This document shows positions 55,059 through 64,000 of a stretch of 64,000 nucleotides of DNA, in pieces. The stretch comes from Leptodontidium sp. MPI-SDFR-AT-0119 (Eukaryota; Ascomycota; Leotiomycetes; Helotiales; Leptodontidiaceae). Position numbers and translations under genes: made by a program. The stretch spans positions 5,270,001 through 5,334,000 of the forward strand of contig JAHLEZ010000002.1 in assembly GCA_020726505.1 (NCBI GenBank), read 5' to 3'. A model generated the notes under the pieces. The model made no database searches, had not been told where the DNA came from, and worked only from the letters and a program-made list of their open reading frames with translations. Each line of letters begins with the position of its first letter. Position 1 is the first letter of the stretch.

Positions 55059-55831
55059 ATTGGGCGGGCGACTTGGATAGAATAATATTTGGCTTTGCTG
55101 GAATGTGTAATTGAATTTAAAAATTCCAGCTTTTCGACGCTGCTGCTGATATATATCAAAATCCGGTGGCACGGAATCCTAATTCTTCCGACTCTTCCGT
55201 TCGATGCTAGCGCCGTCCGTTTCGTACTCCGCTGAGAACCTTGATCGTTTTCTTCAAAATCAGGGATTGCCTTCGGAGAGACTTACACACATCAATGGCA
55301 AGATCTGACGAGGTCAAGTCGTACAATAGACTCTGAGGGAAGTATTAATCCTACTAGTCTTTGAAAGACAGGAAGTTTCCGGTGGAGTCAGCCCCTTTTC
55401 ATCGCGACACGTTCGCTGTGTTGTTTCATGATAAGGTGTGGCGCATCCGAGATTTCTGTGGCTAGTGCGGCGAAGCGAGTCACTGTTGACAGAAGAGACT
55501 TCAAGGAAGAGTAAGTTCGCGTCAGGTTGACATTCAATACGTAAGAAACCTCTTATAATCCCTATAACAAATAATATGACAAGGAACAAGTTCTTTTGGA
55601 CGTTTGGAAGGTGAGGGCGAGGGCTAGGGGGATAGCGTTCATGTGGGTATTCTTCAATGGACCTTGAGAGATGTACTCCGTAAAGCCTTTTGTCGACGAC
55701 GAAAATGATGTCTGACACTTTCTAAATGCAACACAAAATCCTAATAATACAAGTACAAAACTGAACCAATTTAGACCTCATCCCATTCTACCTCTTTCCA
55801 CGACTACATCCTCCACGAGTAGTGACCACAG
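55059..55831. other. Intergenic region
   Basis: Between two minus-strand genes. A minus frame at 55718-55314 has one hydrophobic stretch but begins at GTG with no ATG support, so it is not called. Confidence 0.45.
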
Positions 55832-56762
55832 TCAAACACGATTGCGACGAATGCTCTGTTCCTCGAGTTGCACGGATGCTGCCCTGGGTTCCATCTTTCC
55901 AACATACCACATAGAGCAGATGGCAAGAACCGCGATCATTGGCGTGCCATCGAAGGCGTATATGGGCCACTCGTTCTGAAGTAGATATCCCTCCGCTATT
56001 CCAAGGTCAGCATCAAACAACATCCGATGGAGATGTCCAACTTACATCCCATAGCGTATTCGATAACACGGAACAAGTTCCTGAAAGTGATCAAGAAGCT
56101 GACGCTGTATAGCATCATCATGAAGCGACTCAAGCTGATACCGGCATCGAGTGCGCTTCCCGTTGGCTTTCTATGAACCCGTCTGTCGAAGATCATAGCC
56201 ACAACGAGGAAGACACCAAAAACGACAATTTGGATAATAAGCCCAGCAAGGATGAGGTTCTGCCCCAGATCGCGGGAGGATTTAGAATCTGCCCCGGAGA
56301 GAACGGCTCCACCCCCGGCTTGGATCATGAAACACATGACATCTCCTCCAACAAAGATCTTTGTCAGCCATTTGACGGGGATGAGTGAGTAACTCTCGGC
56401 GTTTGAGGCGCGGATCAAGCGGCCGAGGATCATGTAAACAGAGGCGGCGAAAAGGATAGGCGCGAGAAGAATGAGCAGGGCTTGGATGATGTACGGAATC
56501 AGAATATCGGGCTTCTTGTTTCCCACCCCTCTTGCCCCGAATCCAATTACTTCAACTATAATGATAGTCAGTTTTACTGCGCAGAACTTGCAAGAGAAGG
56601 TTAGATCATACAGAGGCCGCCAATCACCAATGGTATACAGAACCAGGTTCGTGTTCTGAACAATCGGAGAAGGTGCCAGATTGTCAGGCCGGCGAAGATT
56701 AGAGTGAAGATGACGGCAGCGGCGAGAGAAGGCTCGTAGTCCCAGTATTTCGAGTACGCCAT
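55832..56762 (-). CDS. RTA1-family membrane protein (lipid-translocating exporter-like)
   Basis: Three exons: 56762-56612, 56555-56046 and 55995-55832; introns of 56 and 50 nt; 274 aa. The protein is almost entirely hydrophobic helices, about seven: AAAVIFTLIFAGLTIWHLL, PLVIGGLFEVIGF, YIIQALLILLAPILFAASVY, NLILAGLIIQIVVFGVFLVV, FMMMLYSVSFLITFRNLF and others. Family hallmarks are YEPS near the start, the early-helix Glu (LFEVIGFGAR), the QAGGGA loop after GGDVMCFMI, RNLFRVIEYAMG and the post-intron SEGYLLQNEWPIYAFDG. RTA1 proteins (Rta1, Rsb1) are fungal-specific and linked to resistance to toxic lipids and 7-aminocholesterol, in the plasma membrane. Confidence 0.9.
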
Positions 56763-58554
56763 GGTGCGGCGGTGTGTAATGAAAAGGTAGTGGAAAACAA
56801 TACGTGAGGCGAATTTGCGGGCTCTGAAAATGAGATCGATAAAGGAAATACTGCAATGAAATTGAATTGTAACAAGAGAGAATGAGGCTTCTGGAGGTCA
56901 ATGTTCCTGCCTTATATTCAACTGTCATCCAGCCTAATCTCCTACTCTAGATGTATTCCTGGAATCCGACAGGCGAATACGCAGCTGGAACTCCAACCAA
57001 TGCAAGACTCTTGGCATTTGCTTGGCATCCCATGTTGCCCATCTGGCAGGTCGCCATCAGACTGCTGAAGATCTCTCAGCCACGGCCATGCAAAGATTCA
57101 CTGCAGCCATTTGACTGATCTTGCTGTGAAATTACGTGGTTTGCCTATTGAGTTCTCTGGGCATATACACGGAAACGAGGTACGAGGTACGAGCCGCAGA
57201 AACGCGACTAGACAAACCGATGGTAGAGACCGTCTGGTGGTGGCGTCCGAAGTTTAAGTCTATGCCCAGAGAACCTTAAGTCAAACACACGCGCCTGGTC
57301 AACTCACTTTCAACCGCAGGCAAGTAGTCGCAGAGGCAGCCACCCTTAATGTCCATCTCGAAGTTCCCGCGTTCGAACTCCGCCACAGCATGAACACGTA
57401 CTCCTTGACTTCAGATGACGGAAAGGAGGTTTCAAGACTGCATGTTTGTGTCATGAACCAGCAAGGTTCTTTTCCATGGCAATGAATAGACGTCTCGTGC
57501 TACGGTACTCTGTTGTATCGACAGACTGGCTCCGGAGGGGAATCTCTCGCCAATGTTGTCGTCGACTGCTGTGCTCGAGTAACATTTGTCTGAAGAATAG
57601 CCATGAATGACAAGTAACCTCTGCAGCTAAGCCTCTGCACATAGTATCAAAGTCCATCTGAATCCCTACTTGTTTGTGGGAAGGACCTGCCAAATGCATG
57701 ATTCTTGTGCTTGAACGTAACTAAGAGGAAAATTGGTGCAAGTTTGCCCTCAAGATAAGTAGCTGAAGACTTCATAGTAGTGGGGAAAAGATATGCATAG
57801 AATCAAGAAATTATGTCAAGTAAGGCAGGGTATGGAGGAGATTGATATTCATCCACCTGTTTTATTTAATAGACTGGAAATCTGGCTCTGTAATACTTGG
57901 TCTCCCGACAAATCTGTACTCGCAAAACTTCTTTCTGTAGCAATGGCAATCAAAACTTTTGAGCCACTGAATAAATGTATCAAGGGACAAAAAAATAAAG
58001 CGGCTCTTCAATGTGAAAAGTGAAATCCGTTTACTGCTCTGGCGTTGTCACGGTGGCGAGATGAACTGCCGTCGCCATTCCACGGCTCAGAACTGGTCCT
58101 GAGCCAAGAATAACAGATGATGCACGCAGACGCAATACTTATTTGGGCTTTGAGGCAGGGCTGAGACAAAACAGCGATCTCCAAGTCATCTATTGGCACC
58201 CCTGCCCCAGGTATTGTTGATTGGCTCGCTTATTGCCCTGCAGATACGATGTGCGAACTGCGTATCCACCCCACCACCACATTCACGCGGCTCCACGCCC
58301 AATTGGGCTGTCGCTGTCACACCAAGAGCAGCGTGCTGCTTGGGCAGAAATTAATTGAACTAACCATGTTCAGTGGCCGGGGATAGTACCAAGCCGTAAC
58401 CCTGAGTCAGAGCGAATATGGAAGAAAACAAAGCACCAAACCCACTCGTTTCATCGTAAACACTTTCAGACGCTCTCTCACACTCAAACGTAGTCTCAAT
58501 GGGTGATGAGAAATGAGACCACGCAAGCAGTAAATTTTATCTCTATCCAGGTAT
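56763..58554. other. Intergenic region
   Basis: About 1.8 kb without a supported gene on either strand. Open frames are short and featureless. Confidence 0.5.
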
Positions 58555-59426
58555 CTAGAACTTGATTCCGCTCCTCGAAAGGAATGGGCTCAAAATGTGC
58601 AACATGCGCTCAAAGCTTCTTGCAGAGGACTCCAGAGTACTTGTAACCGTGGACGGGTCTTGACCCAACCTGCTCAACAGTTCGTCGCGAGTCGGGCACG
58701 TTTTGGATACCGCTACTTTGATGGCCATCTTTGCGACGAAACCGTGGTGTGTCTTGAGGGTGTCTTTATAGGCATTCATAATGCTGTCCGCGAGCTTTTC
58801 GGATCCGTTGCCTGCAATTCGTTTGATCGATGTAACGTAGAATTCGAGACCGCTGAATCGGGCAACTTAGTAAATGCAGAGCTCTAGAGATAGCTTTCGA
58901 GATTTTAGAGGGAAGGAAGGGCGTTGTCTCCTCAGCACAAAGAGAGATCAAAACGTACCGAGTTATCCAAAGTAGTCCCTCTGTCGCATTGTGTTGCCCA
59001 GTTGCTCGTTCGGCTTCGATGAGGTGTTGGAGGTATTGAGACTGGCCTAGGAAGGATTGGACAGCATTTCGAATTTTCTAGCAGGACAAATTGTTAGCAC
59101 GAAAACTCTTCCCCTGGCGTCTCCCCTCATGCCGGCACTGGAAGATCAGAGCTGTTTATCTGACTTACCACAACATTTTCTTGAAGGTCAGTCCTCCCTC
59201 CCTCGAGCACATCACTTCCCACAGTTTCTCCACACAAAAGCTATGTCAGCATCTTAACGAGGATGAACGATTGCAAGAGAAGACGCATACCAAAAACCGC
59301 AAGTAGGGAGTCCACGGCATTGAGGAATTCCAGCAAGGGTATCTTTTCATCAGGGCTTACACTCGCGTCAAGCACGTTCAGACTCTGAGTGAGGTTATGG
59401 AGCTGTGCTGATATCGGAGCAGACAT
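58555..59426 (-). CDS. Glycolipid transfer protein (GLTP / HET-C2-like)
   Basis: Four exons: 59426-59291, 59227-59169, 59077-58959 and 58852-58555, all GT-AG and in phase; 203 aa, the normal length of the family. The headgroup-binding set of GLTP is present: Asp59, Asn63 and Lys66 in TDLQENVVKIR (the D48/N52/K55 pattern of human GLTP), Trp102 in EGLLWITRGLEF, and His140 in LKTHHGF. The order and spacing of the other helices fit the two-layer all-alpha fold. It probably binds and moves glycosphingolipids at the cytosolic face of membranes. In Podospora anserina the orthologue-type protein HET-C2 is an incompatibility determinant recognised by HET-domain NLR proteins. The HET and NLR genes in this window make that link notable, but it is only inferred here. 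Confidence 0.88.
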
Positions 59427-60790
59427 GATTAAAATGAAGAAGATGAGAGGAGCAAGACTAATCAGAAAAATTTAGGAAGAGTTGGAAGGAGATTTTCCCA
59501 TATTTATATTGTGTATTAAATTCAATGTCCCAGTTCGACTCACGACAGGCGTAGCTTCTCCACCAAGGCTCGTGCTGGCTTCTTTCCGTTTAGGAACGTA
59601 AAAATAACTAAAAAGGGAAACTTACGGATGGTACAGGATGATTTTGTTTCAAGTAAGGGTAAAAGGGTGCTGGAAGGGCTTCGCGGAAGAGTAATGCTGG
59701 ACAAGAGGAATTTTGTGCGGTCGTTCGTTGGCGGGGGGGAGCCAATTTGCTGCTGATACGTTCGGCTACACTCCCTCTTTTCAGTGGAGTGAAAATGGGA
59801 ATATCCACTGCAAGGGAATGACAGTTTGGTAATTCGTCAAATAGCCTTGTAGTAGAGAGTACCCATTTTCAGACGATGAAACAAAGGCAGTGTTGCGTAT
59901 TAGGGTGCTTGTATAAGGTAGAGCTATCATTAAAGTTCTCCTCCCTTGCTCTAGCAGAGATTTTCCTCTTCTTTAGCCAACTCTTCCAACACTCACCTCA
60001 TACCCTTTATGGTACGTGACAGAGAGAAAGTTGCGTTTAAGTCCAGGACAGCCTTGAGATTGGCCTTATATCTGAAGGTATCATGAATCAATTTTCCCAT
60101 TCTTATGTCCCGTATGTAAGCTTGCTGCTCTTGCTCAGGCGCTAATCACCCACGACTCACCCTCAGCTCAGTCGACTCGCCTGACGAACCCGAGCACCCT
60201 GAGCAACTCACCTAAGCGCCCCTAAGCACCCTAAGCACCCTAAGCAGCTCGCCTAAGCAGGACTGAGCATCCTAAGCAAGATTTACTGCAGCACCCCGAA
60301 GTACCCTGAGCAACTCACCTGAGCACTTTCGAAATTGACGAAACCACTTAGATCCTTGCAAGCACAAACGAAGGCGCGGACTCCAATACGTTTGTGGACA
60401 ATACCAGGAAAGGAGGCAAAGTTCTGGGATTATGGACGGGGAAACTTGGCTTGAAGCAACTTATCATTACTGGTCACTCCTATGGCACAGTACCACCAAA
60501 GTTCAGTGTAATAGGGGGTGTAGCAGAATAAGAGATATGGCCCGTAACATACACGATAGCAAATCGCATGGCGTATGCAGCGCCTGTATCGTGGAATCCC
60601 TAGATGTTGCAGTTACAGAACACAACGCTGCGATTAGTAGTGCGTTGAAATGGTTGACGTGACAGAAGAGTACAAAGAGTCCATGTACGCAACTACTACA
60701 GATTATGAAACAACTGTTTTATTACTTTTAATACGCGACAATAACATAACTATTCAGACAAATTGATCAAGTTTACAAATACAGCCAGAT
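59427..60790. other. Intergenic region with CCCTAAGC-type repeats
   Basis: No confident gene. The degenerate repeat at 60120-60327 is the main feature. An ATG frame at 60432-60662 (76 codons) has no recognisable content. Confidence 0.45.
60120..60327 (+). repeat. Degenerate tandem repeat, unit about 10 bp (ACCCTAAGC)
   Basis: Repeated units such as CACCCTAAGCACCCTAAGCA, GCCTAAGC, ATCCTAAGC and CACCCTGAGCAACTCACCT fill about 200 bp. Some units contain CCCTAA, but the period is not 6, so it is not telomeric array. Confidence 0.65.
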
Positions 60791-61723
60791 TCATTGCAGC
60801 GCTGTCTTGATCACCTGATCCAGATTCTCCTTCCGCAAGCCGAGCTGCTCCAGTTTCTCCAACTCTGCCGCATCAACCTTGCTCTCGAAGTCTCCGCCAT
60901 GACCCTCCAGGAAGTGCGTGACAAAAAACTTAACATAAGGCGCCATACCATCACCCTCTCTGATCTTTTCCTCGTACTCCTTCGCCACCTCGTTCACATC
61001 CCGTGTCTTAATATCCCAGTCCGCATCCACCGTCCCGGTTGCACGCTGAACAGCCTGTAAAATCTCCCGCTGCGTCAGGTGGAAAGATGGCGTGTAGACA
61101 GCCTTATTTTTGTACTTGGCCAGATCGGCTTCTGGCAAACTCAGCACTGCAGCGAGGGCTTCGCCAGTGTGGGCAGTCGTCGCCGTGGCGGCCTTTGCAT
61201 CTGCACCCTGCCAGATAGTCGCCTTGCGAGCCTTGGTGTCGATGCCAAACAAGCCCTTGACGAGACCATCATCCAGCCACGGGCCAATGGTCACAGAGAC
61301 CCAGCTGCTCACACCAAGCTTTTCAACTAGATCACGAATGCTCTTCTTCGCTACAAGCAGCTCGTTCTCCTCGACTAGCTGGCCAGCAAAGGGGTCAGGG
61401 CCAAACTCTGAGGGGAAGACGTAAGGTACGCCGACCTGAGCAGCTACACGGATTGCGGGCTCCTGGAGGGTGATGAGTTGTGCGAGAGGCGGCATTAAGA
61501 CGACGGCATCTTGGCCTTTGAGCACTCTGGCGAGAAAGGATTCATCCTCAAGATTGCCCTTCTCGACGATGACCCCGGCTGGAAACGTGCTGGTGGCCTC
61601 GGATCTCTGTATGGCAGTGATGGTGTGAGCGCCCAGTTTGACGAGGGCATCGATGGTTGGCTTGCCGAGCTGGCCACTGGCACCGATAAACGCGATCTTG
61701 CGTGCTTGGATTGTTGGGGCCAT
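60791..61723 (-). CDS. NmrA-like / isoflavone reductase-like NAD(P)-binding protein
   Basis: Single exon, 310 aa from the ATG at 61723. The N-terminal dinucleotide-binding motif reads IAFIGASGQLGKPTIDALVK (GxSGxLG). It is followed by VIVEKGNLEDESFLARVLKG, GQDAVVLMPPLAQL and YVFPSEFGPDPF, the typical NmrA/PCBER progression, with LLVAKKSIRDLVEKLGVSSW in the region of the catalytic or structural Lys. Family members are either reductases of small aromatic compounds or redox-sensing regulators such as NmrA. The sequence does not decide between them. Cytosolic. Confidence 0.85.
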   Translation of the reverse strand: MAPTIQARKIAFIGASGQLGKPTIDALVKLGAHTITAIQRSEATSTFPAGVIVEKGNLEDESFLARVLKGQDAVVLMPPLAQLITLQEPAIRVAAQVGVPYVFPSEFGPDPFAGQLVEENELLVAKKSIRDLVEKLGVSSWVSVTIGPWLDDGLVKGLFGIDTKARKATIWQGADAKAATATTAHTGEALAAVLSLPEADLAKYKNKAVYTPSFHLTQREILQAVQRATGTVDADWDIKTRDVNEVAKEYEEKIREGDGMAPYVKFFVTHFLEGHGGDFESKVDAAELEKLEQLGLRKENLDQVIKTALQ

Positions 61724-62836
61724 TGTTGTGTACTGTACTGATAAATACGTGGTGAATTATGGAATATGAGTAAAGATGTTTTTGATCAAGCTAGTTTCCT
61801 TTTGTCTGCTTCTTGAAGGGATATTTTCTTTGCAGAGGCAGCAGCTACGGATCTATATATCATTGTCAAGCTGTGCGCGAAAAATTAAACTGACCCTTCC
61901 ACAGTGACCGCGGTGGCTTCGTTTGCGACTTTCTTTCGCTGCAGCTTTGTCATGTACTGATGATGGAATGCAGCTTATCAATTCCGAACTCTCAATTAAA
62001 GAAGAAGAAGAAATAACACATGCAAATGCAGACTGGCGGACTGCTGGAGTTGGTCTTAGCTCGCAGTGCGACACCCCCAGCTGTCTAATTACACTACCAA
62101 AAATAGGCTGACGGATTACTCGAGTACCCCGCACCACAGTTGAGTGTCGGCTGTAAGTTAAACCAGTAAATACAGGCAAAGCCAATTGGAAGAACACTAC
62201 CAAACCTTACCAGAAATGACGTCAACGGGCAGTTTTGGTAGGGCTTTTAGTAAAGTCAAGTCGACTTAGGGCTACCGAGGGCTACCCCATATTCCTTCAC
62301 CCGCTTCGACGCTCTGCTTACCAATTAGCTTCAGGCCTACCCCACCCACCACACACACCACACACACACCACACACTGACGATCGCTGTTTGCCATTCGT
62401 TGTGACTGCGCCCGGGGAATTTTGTGACTGCATCCTGCTGACTGAGCAAACACGCGCGAATAGGTAGGCGTGCCACATATGTGTGGTAGTGACTGCATCC
62501 CGCTGAGTGAGCAAACACGTTAAAGGGGAACCCAGTACTACGCCGCGCCAATGGGCAGGCAATCGGACGCTCAAGGTACTTGAAAATGTATTTCTCGCTA
62601 AATCCTTCTCGGGTGGCGTTGGGTCTTAATGATCAATATATTCTCTAGCTACTAAAACAGCAATGCCATTGTTAGGTGGTCGAACAATACTTTGATGGAT
62701 ATCTGACTCTCTCCGCCATCGCAAATCAGACCGCACACACCAAATCAATATAAACGTGTAACCAAGCTATTGCAAATATTCCAGCCCGGGAGACAAATAT
62801 TTCTTCCAAGTACCGGTTTCAGCCATTGCACATATC
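61724..62836. other. Intergenic region with CA-rich tract and direct repeats
   Basis: A CACACACC-type tract lies at about 62344-62377. A 31-bp direct repeat pair follows at 62424 and 62489. No gene is supported. Confidence 0.5.
62424..62519 (+). repeat. Pair of 31-bp direct repeats
   Basis: 62424-62454 and 62489-62519 match at 29 of 31 positions. Both begin GTGACTGCATCC and end GAGCAAACACG. The 34 bp between them contain the palindrome CACATATGTG. Confidence 0.7.
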
Positions 62837-64000
62837 ATGACAGGACCAATTCCCTCAGGGGTTTACGCTCCTCTACCAGCTTTTTTTAATGATCAGGATG
62901 AGTTAGGCAAGCAAACGAATTTTCCCTAGAATCGCGAATCCAACGGTGATTCAAAGTTGGGGAAAGTGCTTTGCTAACATTGAGCTTTTAGATCTCAAGG
63001 CATACTTAGAGCACGCATTATGTACAGAATTGCTCCCTCTTGCCAGCATTGATAGACCCAATAAGGACATCTTGTACTAACCTAGCAATAACAGATGTCG
63101 CGAAGCCAGGCGTCATTCCCGTTGTCTCCGCTACATTGGGGGAGGCCGCACATTTGGTTTGTGCAGATTCCTGCAGCTGAGGCGATTCCAACCATTCTAA
63201 CAATGCCACTATAGGATCGCCAAGAGCGTATACAGCTGATCAAGGCTTTAAGATCCTCCCTTGATGAGAACGATTTGCACAAGACGCCAATAGTAGCTGG
63301 CGTAGGTGCGACAAGCGCTCGAGAGACTATCAGCCTCGCAAAGGATGCGGCAGCTGCTGGTGCGGAATTCGTTCTCGTCATAGCCCCCAGCTACTATGCG
63401 ACTGCTTTGAAGGCAAACCCGACCGCGATTAAGAGATTTTTCATCGATGTGGCTTCCCAATCGCCAGTGCCAGTGTGCGTATGCCTTTGGTGGGAGGCTC
63501 ATTTTTGGTTTCAAACTCGTTTCGCACACTATATATTGGGAAGAGAGATACTGTTAGCTAATAAGAATGCCGGACGAAACAGAATCATCTACAACTATCC
63601 AGTCGTTTCTGGCGGTATTGATCTAACTAGCGACGATGTTGTGGATATTACAACCGCCGCACCAAACATCTGCAGCATTATGCTATCGTGAGTCGTAGCC
63701 GTGACTTTTTTGGCTTATCAATGTCCGCTAACAACGCTATACAGCTGTGGGAATATTGGGAAAGTTTCGAGAATTACGAGCCTTGTAGATGGATCTTTCA
63801 AGACGCTCGCTGGGTTCATCGACTTCTTACTTCCGGCTGTTTCGGTTGGTGCAGCCGGTGCTATCAGCCCTTTGCCTAACATTGCACCAGTAAGTCATCA
63901 TCTCTGCAGTAGTGTTGTCAGCCAATTGTTTACCGCTTATAGGAGTTTGCCATGGAGCTTTGGCGCGCTACACAAAGTCTGGATAGTGCTGCAGATTGGG
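62837..64000 (+). CDS. DapA-family aldolase (dihydrodipicolinate synthase-like), 3' end outside window
   Basis: Seven exons so far: 62837-62906, 62992-63021, 63086-63156, 63215-63474, 63583-63687, 63745-63889 and 63943 onward. All are in phase; the first intron has a GC donor (AG|GCAAGC). The start reads MTGPIPSGVYAPLPAFFNDQ. Class I aldolase features follow: VIPVVSATLGEAAHL, RQERIQLIKALRSSL, TPIVAGVGATSARETISLAK, EFVLVIAPSYYATAL and IIYNYPVVSGG with the catalytic Tyr147. The Schiff-base lysine expected about 28-30 residues later appears as Met177 in PNICSIMLSCGNIGK. Family members cleave or form pyruvate adducts such as 4-hydroxy-2-oxoglutarate, L-KDR or dihydrodipicolinate. Fungi make lysine by another route, so a catabolic role is more likely, if it is active at all. 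Confidence 0.82.

Noticed and set aside
55314..55718. 134-codon minus frame with one hydrophobic stretch
   Set aside because: Starts at GTG, no ATG, no family similarity.
57361..57384. tRNA B-box-like GTTCGAACTC
   Set aside because: Flanking bases do not pair into a T-arm stem and no matching A-box or acceptor stem was found.
60180..60260. Interstitial telomere array (CCCTAA units)
   Set aside because: Units are separated by GCA or other bases and the period is about 9-10, not 6.
49400..62836. A biosynthetic gene cluster formed by acyltransferase, RTA1 transporter-like and NmrA-like genes
   Set aside because: No backbone enzyme (PKS, NRPS, terpene synthase) is present and housekeeping genes are interspersed.

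Overview
The window reads as euchromatic genomic DNA of a filamentous ascomycete (Pezizomycotina). Genes carry many short GT-AG introns (about 40-90 nt, TNCTAAC-like branch sites), and HET-domain, Zn2Cys6, RTA1 and GLTP genes are all present. Duplicated AT-rich DNA differs mainly by C/T and G/A transitions, as expected from RIP. A Leotiomycete-like origin is possible but cannot be fixed from sequence alone. Most gene models below were built by hand from splice consensus, reading-phase continuity and family motifs.

Layout. 1-6 kb: 5' end of a secreted-protein gene, a two-domain GH43 arabinan/xylan-type hydrolase, and a five-exon small membrane protein. 6.9-11.6 kb: two damaged HET-domain genes with an AT-rich repeat between them. 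12-12.7 kb: a Ty3/gypsy LTR remnant. 13-16.8 kb: an unrecognised family of small proteins in three copies, two divergent and one truncated tandem copy. 18-21.2 kb: an 882-aa Zn2Cys6 transcription factor. 21.2-25.1 kb: a gene-poor stretch. 25-31 kb: small cysteine-rich secreted protein, aquaporin with an apparent frameshift, multicopper oxidase. 32.5-37.4 kb: serine-rich protein and MLH3 mismatch-repair protein. 37.5-43 kb: second copy of the AT-rich repeat, a decayed unknown gene, and a decayed STAND/NLR gene with an esterase-like N-terminus. 43.4-48.9 kb: two intact, convergent HET-domain genes. 49.4-64 kb: pyrroline-5-carboxylate reductase, GH76 mannanase, alcohol acyltransferase-like protein, RTA1-family membrane protein, GLTP/HET-C2-like lipid transfer protein, NmrA-like protein, and a DapA-family aldolase that runs off the end.

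How the parts relate. There is no obvious metabolic cluster. The strongest theme is self/non-self recognition: four HET-domain genes and an NLR-type gene lie between 6.9 and 48.9 kb, and a HET-C2-type GLTP lies about 10 kb further on. Three of these five HET/NLR loci are broken, with RIP-scarred repeats beside them. The least explained item is the 13-16.8 kb small-protein family, defined by a shared 37-residue first exon.
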